This document shows, in pieces, positions 58,631-64,000 of a stretch of DNA of 64,000 nucleotides (the stretch's first letter is position 1; each line of letters starts with the position of its first letter). This stretch comes from Piscinibacter gummiphilus. GTDB taxonomy: Bacteria; Pseudomonadota; Gammaproteobacteria; Burkholderiales; Burkholderiaceae_C. The notes below the pieces were generated by a model, which worked only from the letters and a program-made list of their open reading frames with translations, was not told where the DNA came from and ran no database searches. The DNA is taken from assembly GCF_002116905.1 (NCBI RefSeq), contig NZ_CP015118.1:2418001-2482000 (forward strand). Direction: 5' to 3'. Position numbers and translations under genes: made by a program.

Positions 58631-60996
58631 GCGGTCGCGGCCGCCTGCAGGTCGGCGAGGCACGCCCGGCCGTCGGCCGGGGTGTGCACGGGCAGGGCGT
58701 CCGGATCCCACGCGAGTTCCGAGGCCACGCCGGCGAAGACGTCCGGTCCCAGGCCGTCCGGCAGGTCCGCTCCCGCGAGCCGCGCGGCCCGCGCCGCCCA
58801 GCAGGTCACTGCCCGCTGCAGTCGCAGATCACCCTCCAGCAGCGGCAACGCGCTCGCCAGTGCCGCACTGGCCGCGCCGTGTTCGCGCATCGCGAGCAGC
58901 GTGCGACCGCCGAGCGCCGTGCGCGCTCCCCGTTCCAGCGGTCCCGCGGGTGACCGCGCGGCGGCCTCCAGCACTTCCGTGATGCGGTCCAAACGGTGAC
59001 CTTGCAGGTACAGCGCGGCCAGTTGCAGCAGCGCGAGCGGTTCACCGTCCGCGCACGATCCCCCCGGCGCGAACACGATCTTCTCGAGGGCGCCGATCGC
59101 GCCGTCGAGGTCGCCCCGGCGCAGGCAGGCGGCGGCCGCGGCACGCCCGAACTGCGCGGCTCGGGTGGTGTCACCGGCCTGCTGCCAGTGGAATGCGAGG
59201 CGATCGGGCGGCGCGCCCTCGTGCTCCAGCCCCCTGGCCACCTCGCCGTGCATGAACTGGCGCACGGCGTCGGGCACCGAGTCGCGCACGGCGGCCTCGA
59301 TCATCGGGAACGCGAACCCGCGCGCGTCGAACACGCCGGCCAGCAGCAGCTCGTTCCACTTCTCGGCCACCTTCCACGAGGACAGGCCCGCGATCTTCGC
59401 GGCCAGGCCCACGCTGAAACTGGCACCCGCCACGCTCGCGAGCTGCGCGAGGCCCTCGGCCGTGGAGCTGCACGAGCGCAGCCGCTCGAGGAGGATCGAG
59501 CGGATCTGCGGCGGCAGCGAGGCCGGTTCGGGCTCGCGCGCGGCATGCGTCTGCAGCGAGATCATCTCGACGAGCACCCCCGGCGTGCCACCGCTCATCG
59601 CGACGAGCCGGTCGGCCGCGGCCTGCACGGCGGGCACCGCGTCGGGCTCGTGGCCCATCAGCGCGAGCACCGCGTCGCGCCGCAGCGCGCCGGGATGGAT
59701 CAGGTGCAGCCGGCCGTCGAGCGCGAGCTTCTCGCACAGCGCGCGCACCTTGCGGCGCCCGCGCATCGGCCGGTAGGCCAGCACGAAGTCGCACCACGGC
59801 ATCAGCTCGCGGCTGGCCTGCATCACGTGGACCAGCACGTCGATGCTGGTGTCGTCGAGCAGGTGCACGTCGTCGAGGATCACGGTGCGGTAGCCGGCCT
59901 GCTGGAGCACGCCCGCCGTGCGGGCCGTGCCCAGGGCCAGCCCCTGCAGGTGGCTGGCCGAGACCTCGTCGGGATCGAGGCGCTGCAGCCCCTTCACGAA
60001 CTCCAGGGCGCGGCCCATCGCCGCCTTGTGCGTCGAGGGGGCGCTCATCTGGCCCACCCGCGTGGCCAGCCGCACGAGGGCGGCGAGGGGCGCGGCGCCG
60101 TCGGCTGGTTCGATGGCCCAGTAGAACGCGGGCTGCCGGCGCGCGAACTCGCGCAGCAGCGCCGACTTGCCGGCCCCGCTGGGCCCTTCGACGATCACGA
60201 CGCGGCGGGTCGACAGCGCCTTGTCCATGTCGCCCAGTTCGCGTTCGCGCTGCAGCAGCGGTCGCGGCGCCGGGCTGTCGGCCGGCGCGCCGTGGTCGTC
60301 GCGCACACGCAGGATCGAGCGGTGCAGCGCGGTGGTCTGCGGGTCTGGCGCGGTCCCCAGGTGTTCCTTGAGTTCGCGGCGGCAGCGTTCGAAGGCGGCG
60401 AGGGCACCTGCGCGGTCGCCGCGTTCGACGTGGATGCGCATCTGCTCGCGGTAGCCGATCTCGCCGAGCGGGTCGATCGACACGAGCGACTCCGCCACCG
60501 CCGCCGCCCGCGCCAGATGTTCCGAACCGCGGTGGGTCTCGAGCCACGCGACGTGGCAGCGAACGACGCGCTGCTCGAGTTGGCGCCGCGCGTCCGACAG
60601 CCAGCGGCTGGCCTCGGGCAGGTCCGCCATGTCGACCCCGCCCAGCAGCCCGACGTTCGACGGTCCGAGGTCCAGGCAGCGGTCGACGAGGTCGGCATCG
60701 CTGCCCGCGAGGTCGACGGTCACGTGCGGCAGCAGCGTCAGGCGGTCGCCCGGCGCGAAGAGCCGCCCACCCATCGCGTGTTGCACGCGGTGCAGCAGCA
60801 CGCGCAGGTTCGTGCGGGCCTTGCCCTCCGAACGCGGCCAGAAGATCTCCGCGGCGCGGGTGCGCGGCAGCGGGCCGTCGAGCACGATCATCGCGACGAG
60901 CACGGCGGCCCGCGGATCCGCGATGGGGGCGAACGAACCGTCCACGGCCCAGCCGGGGGTGCCGAGCAGGCGGATGTCGAGGGTGTCCGTCGTCAT
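58627..60996 (-). CDS. BTAD domain AAA-ATPase transcriptional regulator
   Basis: 789 residues. The N-terminal winged-helix DNA-binding part (about 5-95) is followed by a bacterial transcriptional activator (BTAD) helical domain (about 95-235; REQMRIHVERGDRAGALAAFERCRRELKEHLG). Then comes a STAND-like ATPase with Walker A EGPSGAGKSALL near residue 270 and Walker B TVILDDVHLLDD near residue 365, and a C-terminal helical, TPR-like region (about 570-789). It resembles SARP-type regulators without a pathway cluster nearby. The ATG overlaps the DUF1631 stop as ATGA. Confidence 0.83.
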   Translation of the reverse strand: MTTDTLDIRLLGTPGWAVDGSFAPIADPRAAVLVAMIVLDGPLPRTRAAEIFWPRSEGKARTNLRVLLHRVQHAMGGRLFAPGDRLTLLPHVTVDLAGSDADLVDRCLDLGPSNVGLLGGVDMADLPEASRWLSDARRQLEQRVVRCHVAWLETHRGSEHLARAAAVAESLVSIDPLGEIGYREQMRIHVERGDRAGALAAFERCRRELKEHLGTAPDPQTTALHRSILRVRDDHGAPADSPAPRPLLQRERELGDMDKALSTRRVVIVEGPSGAGKSALLREFARRQPAFYWAIEPADGAAPLAALVRLATRVGQMSAPSTHKAAMGRALEFVKGLQRLDPDEVSASHLQGLALGTARTAGVLQQAGYRTVILDDVHLLDDTSIDVLVHVMQASRELMPWCDFVLAYRPMRGRRKVRALCEKLALDGRLHLIHPGALRRDAVLALMGHEPDAVPAVQAAADRLVAMSGGTPGVLVEMISLQTHAAREPEPASLPPQIRSILLERLRSCSSTAEGLAQLASVAGASFSVGLAAKIAGLSSWKVAEKWNELLLAGVFDARGFAFPMIEAAVRDSVPDAVRQFMHGEVARGLEHEGAPPDRLAFHWQQAGDTTRAAQFGRAAAAACLRRGDLDGAIGALEKIVFAPGGSCADGEPLALLQLAALYLQGHRLDRITEVLEAAARSPAGPLERGARTALGGRTLLAMREHGAASAALASALPLLEGDLRLQRAVTCWAARAARLAGADLPDGLGPDVFAGVASELAWDPDALPVHTPADGRACLADLQAAATA

Positions 60997-62879
60997 GGCG
61001 AACTCGCGAGGCCTTCACGCACGAGGCGCAGCAGCGCCCGGCGCGTGAGCGAATGGGAGCGGCCGCCGGCATCGTCCTCGAACGTGAAGAGGCTGCTGGT
61101 GGTGTCGATCGACGTGACGCGGGCTTCGAACCAGGCGCCGAGCAGGAACAGCTCGACGACGGTACCGACGCGCAACGAGTCGATCCAGTGCAGGGCGTCG
61201 CCGGCCGGGATCGCCGACGTCAGCCCGGTGGTGGACGGCCCCGCGTCGGACGGTTCGTGCGCTTCACCGCGTACGCTCCAGTAGGCCCGGCGCGAGGTCG
61301 CGCGCGCGTCGCCGCCCGTGGCCGGCACGTGCAGCTCGCTGTCGGCCCAGTCGCGCACCGCGGGGCGTTGCAGCGCGGACGCGAGTTCGTGTTTCTCGAC
61401 ACTGGGCATCGCGACACTCGCCATCCCGCGCTCGAGCACGGCCAGCAGCGGCTGCACGTCCTCCGGCGTGGCGGGGCCGCGCCCGCCGGGTTCGCCGCCG
61501 CTGCGCATGCGGTCGATCACGCGGCGTGCGGCGTGCAGGTATTCGGCGTACGCGCCCGAATCGGGACCTTCGGCGAGTTCGGTGCGCGCGAGCACCTCGG
61601 CCCAGTCGGCCAGCAGGAACTGGCGAAGGCGGAAGGGCATGTCGGTGCCGCCGATGGCTTCGCTGATGCGCTCGCGGTGCCGGTTCAGCGCGACGCCGAG
61701 GATCTTGCGGCGGCTGTTCTCCAGCCGCGCGAAGTGCTGCATCGCGGTGTGTTCGTTCTCGATCAGCTGCTCGGAGCGCGTCTGCGTGAAACGGTCGAAC
61801 GATTCGAGGTGCGGCCGGAGGTCCCACACCGCCTTCTCGTCGAGCTGCATCAGCGTGCGGATCTTGTCGTCGGCGAACAGCACGAAGTCGTCGTGCGCGA
61901 GCCGGTCGCGCACGCAGTGGTTCAGCGCGTACTCGGCGAGCGTGCGCACGACGGACCAGATCGGGTGGTCCGGGGCGTAGAGGATCTCGGGCGAACCGAG
62001 CGCGAAGCGCATCGTCGCCATCTGCAGGCCGCTCAGCACGCGCTTGAGTTCGGGCGTGAGCCGCGGGTCGCTCAGCACGCGCTCGATGTTGGCGATCACG
62101 CCCTGGAACACATGGTCGCGCGCCTGCAGCGCCGGCGGTTCGGCCGTCAGGGCGGCCGGGGTGGTCTGCGCGAAGAGGGCGGCGGGGACGGTGTCGGGCG
62201 AGGTGTCCAGCGACACGTCGACGGGGATGGCCGTCGACGCCATCGCCTCGCTGCGCTTGATGACGAACGACGAGGACGCACTCAGGCCGCCGCTCCAGCG
62301 CGTGGCGCAGGCGTAGGTCGTCCGGGCGAACTCGGCGATGGACGACAGCCCGGCGCGCAGGCACGCGGCACGTTCTTCCGGGTTGAGCAGGATGTCCTCG
62401 GTCAGGCGCCACACGGCACGGGCGAAGGCTTCCGGATGGAACGGGCTCGACCGTTCACCGTGGACCGCCTGGCCCAGCTGGCGGGACAGGGCGTCCTCGG
62501 CCGCCCGGATCTCCCATTCGGCGTCGAGCTGGATGCGGCCCACGATGCGGGAGACCTCGATCGACTCGTTGACCACGTCGTCGTCGACCAGGGCCATCTC
62601 GTCGGGGGTGGCGCGGCGGCGCCGCACGGGCGGTGTGCCGCCGGCCCGCTCGATCATGCTGAACTCGAGCAGCTGCACCAGGCGCCGGCGCAGGAAAGGC
62701 TGGGCGCGGTCGAGCGCACGCTGGGCGTGGAAGAGCCGGCTGGCGGACTGCAGGCTGTCGGCCGCGGTCTGGGCCGCGTCCAGTTCCGCGATGGTTTCCT
62801 GCCGCCACCGCTCCGCGGCGTCCTCGAGTTCGGCCCGGTGCGTGTCGAACAAGTGGCTCAGGAACTTCCCGTCATCCAT
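60993..62879 (-). CDS. DUF1631 domain protein
   Basis: 628 residues, mostly helical, with charged N-terminal helices (LFDTHRAELEDAAERWRQETIAELDAA cut here as seen near residues 11-37) and the DUF1631 core around AVWDLRPHLESFDRF and LADWAEVLARTEL. The C-terminal 100 residues contain a beta-rich module (ALHWIDSLRVGTVVELFLLG...FTFEDDAGGRSHSLTRRALLRLV) that looks like a small PilZ-like or SH3-like barrel. The function is unknown. It is translationally coupled to the BTAD regulator and is therefore upstream in one unit. Confidence 0.78.
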   Translation of the reverse strand: MDDGKFLSHLFDTHRAELEDAAERWRQETIAELDAAQTAADSLQSASRLFHAQRALDRAQPFLRRRLVQLLEFSMIERAGGTPPVRRRRATPDEMALVDDDVVNESIEVSRIVGRIQLDAEWEIRAAEDALSRQLGQAVHGERSSPFHPEAFARAVWRLTEDILLNPEERAACLRAGLSSIAEFARTTYACATRWSGGLSASSSFVIKRSEAMASTAIPVDVSLDTSPDTVPAALFAQTTPAALTAEPPALQARDHVFQGVIANIERVLSDPRLTPELKRVLSGLQMATMRFALGSPEILYAPDHPIWSVVRTLAEYALNHCVRDRLAHDDFVLFADDKIRTLMQLDEKAVWDLRPHLESFDRFTQTRSEQLIENEHTAMQHFARLENSRRKILGVALNRHRERISEAIGGTDMPFRLRQFLLADWAEVLARTELAEGPDSGAYAEYLHAARRVIDRMRSGGEPGGRGPATPEDVQPLLAVLERGMASVAMPSVEKHELASALQRPAVRDWADSELHVPATGGDARATSRRAYWSVRGEAHEPSDAGPSTTGLTSAIPAGDALHWIDSLRVGTVVELFLLGAWFEARVTSIDTTSSLFTFEDDAGGRSHSLTRRALLRLVREGLASSP

Positions 62880-63113
62880 GCGAATCGGTCCGGACCTTCC
62901 AGTCCGATCAAAAGGGGGCGCCGGCGGCGAAAGGGGGGACTGTGCCTCAAGACCGTTACGAGGGGGTTTCCCAGGATGCCGGAACCGGTCCGCGGATGCC
63001 CAAATCCGTCACTTGTTGGCACTCCTTCGGCCGGGTTCTGTAACGGTCGGGTAACGCCGGCCCCGAACAATCCGCCCACTTGAAACGATCGCCCCGCCGG
63101 CCGTCCGACGCGC

Positions 63114-63653
63114 ATGCCCGTGACCAAACCGACCCCGTTCACCGCCCTCGGCCGGCTGGCCCTCGCCACGGTCAAGCTCGCCCGGGCGCCGTTCGCCCGG
63201 CGCGAGGATGGTGGCGGCCCGGAGCAGGGATTCGGGTTCCTGCCGACGGTGCCCAGCGGCCGGTCCGTGCCGCTGCCGGTGCTGGCCCTGACGCGGCTGC
63301 TCGACCAGCACCCGTCGGCCCGCCACCGCCTGAAGCACCTCGCGCTGATCGAAACCTCGTGCCGCCTGTCCCCGGGCGACCCGCTGGCACACGTGCCGCC
63401 GCGCACGCTCGAGATCGCGATCCGCCAGCTGGAGCCGGTGGTGGACCAGCACCACGGCCTGCACGTGCTGCGGCTGCAGCTGGAGCGCCGTCTGCAGCAC
63501 CACCGCGCCCGGGTGGATGCGGCCTTGGCCCTCGACGACCGCCGCTGGCGCCCTGACGCTGCGGCCAGCACCTTCGGTCCGCTCGAACTCGACGGCAACG
63601 GCCAGCTGGCCTTCGCCGAAACGTTGCCCCTCGAGACCACCGCCCGCGGCTGA
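63114..63653 (+). CDS. Hypothetical protein next to the DUF1631 locus
   Basis: 179 residues, Arg/His/Leu-rich, with no signal peptide. A middle part (VLALTRLLDQHPSARHRLKHLALIE and LEIAIRQLEPVVDQHHGLHVLRLQLERRLQHHRA) is helical and amphipathic. It is divergent from the DUF1631 gene (234 bases) and convergent with the interrupted DUF1631-like gene (4 bases). No family is recognised; a regulatory or adaptor role is possible but not shown. Confidence 0.55.
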   Translation: MPVTKPTPFTALGRLALATVKLARAPFARREDGGGPEQGFGFLPTVPSGRSVPLPVLALTRLLDQHPSARHRLKHLALIETSCRLSPGDPLAHVPPRTLEIAIRQLEPVVDQHHGLHVLRLQLERRLQHHRARVDAALALDDRRWRPDAAASTFGPLELDGNGQLAFAETLPLETTARG

Positions 63654-63657
63654 CCGG

Positions 63658-64000
63658 TCAGGGCGGGGTCTGCTCCCGGGCCTGACGCAGGGCGTCGTCC
63701 ATCTGGCGGCTGGACCACTCGGCCTCGGCGAGCAGGTCGCCCACCAGCCGCGACATCTCGGCCGGGCTGATGGTCTCCTCACCCGGCTTGGCCGCCTGGA
63801 ACAGGCGCAGCGAGATGCGCTCCTGGAGGCGTTTCAGGAACGCGGGGGGCAGGAAGGGGTGGGCCTAGTCGAGCAGCTGCTGGGTCCGGATCACCTCGCT
63901 CGCCCGTGCCAGCGAGTCGGAGCCGGCGCGCTTGCCCGCCATCGCGCGGTGCCACTGCAGCGCCGCGGACTCGAGGTCGCTCCGGTAGGCCTGGAACATC
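63658..64000 (-). pseudogene. DUF1631-like gene end with an in-frame amber codon (cut by window end)
   Basis: On the minus strand a frame enters from the window end (an ATG is at 63999, but the gene probably starts further out) and reads 44 codons to TAG at 63867-63865, then continues in the same frame for 68 codons to TGA at 63660. The residues around the amber (IRTQQLLD, stop, AHPFLPPAFLKRL) align with HAQRALDRAQPFLRRRLVQL near residue 60 of the intact DUF1631 protein at 60993. A single C-to-T change in CAG would explain it. Sequencing error or suppression are alternatives. Confidence 0.6.

Overview
The window is GC-rich, densely coded DNA from a Gram-negative bacterium. Gene content points to a betaproteobacterium of the order Burkholderiales, plausibly the Sphaerotilaceae/Comamonadaceae side; this placement is inferred from gene content and order, not computed. 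Supporting marks are the ilvB-ilvN-ilvC-pssA-leuA order, the tig-clpP-clpX-lon order preceded by tRNA-Leu, a cysI-DUF934-cysH-cysD-cysN-cobA sulfur operon, a phasin gene, and families common in Burkholderiales such as DUF3106, DUF3619, DUF1631 and the MASE1-GGDEF type. No insertion sequence, prophage, CRISPR array or replication origin was seen, and every gap between genes is shorter than 300 bases.

Layout. 1-3321: the edge of a probable siderophore locus (a FhuF-like reductase cut by the window start, divergent from a PvdE/SyrD-type exporter), then a FemAB-like acyltransferase. 3348-5408: glutamine-dependent NAD synthase followed by a PII protein. 5464-8776 (minus): an ECF sigma factor, DUF3619, DUF3106, RDD, dgkA and LOG-family run that looks like one transcription unit. 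8998-17024: branched-chain amino acid synthesis (ilvB, ilvN, ilvC, pssA, then two different leuA genes), with a leucine-rich leader peptide and attenuator before the first leuA and a structured leader before ilvN. 17154-26640: a DD-peptidase, an IclR regulator, the hpnCDE squalene operon and a divergent RND efflux pair. 26708-32840: tRNA-Leu, tig, clpP, clpX, lon. 33017-33334: tRNA Gly-Cys-Gly cluster.

33397-46734: a small secreted repeat protein, an AEC transporter, a diguanylate cyclase, and an amide-compound uptake island (LivH, a LivM-LivG-LivF triple fusion and a binding protein, divergent from an allantoinase-like deacetylase, an amidase and a GntR regulator). A TetR regulator with paired operators then faces a predicted metal-dependent hydrolase, followed by a ferredoxin/flavodoxin-NADP reductase. 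46810-53942 (minus): ferredoxin, then the assimilatory sulfate reduction operon led by a TauE/SafE permease. 54112-58630: a patatin lipoprotein, a phasin with a PhaR-like operator, a thioesterase and 2-hydroxyacid dehydrogenase pair, and a ZIP metal transporter behind a Fur-like box. 58627-64000: a BTAD-ATPase regulator coupled to a DUF1631 protein, an unknown gene, and a second DUF1631-like gene carrying an in-frame amber codon at the window end.

How they work together: IlvB/IlvN, IlvC and the LeuA enzymes form the front of valine, isoleucine and leucine synthesis. CysD/N make APS, CysH reduces it to sulfite, CysI reduces sulfite to sulfide with siroheme whose synthesis starts with CobA, and FdxA plus the reductase may supply electrons. 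HpnC, D and E convert farnesyl diphosphate to squalene. Tig, ClpXP and Lon are the protein folding and degradation block.
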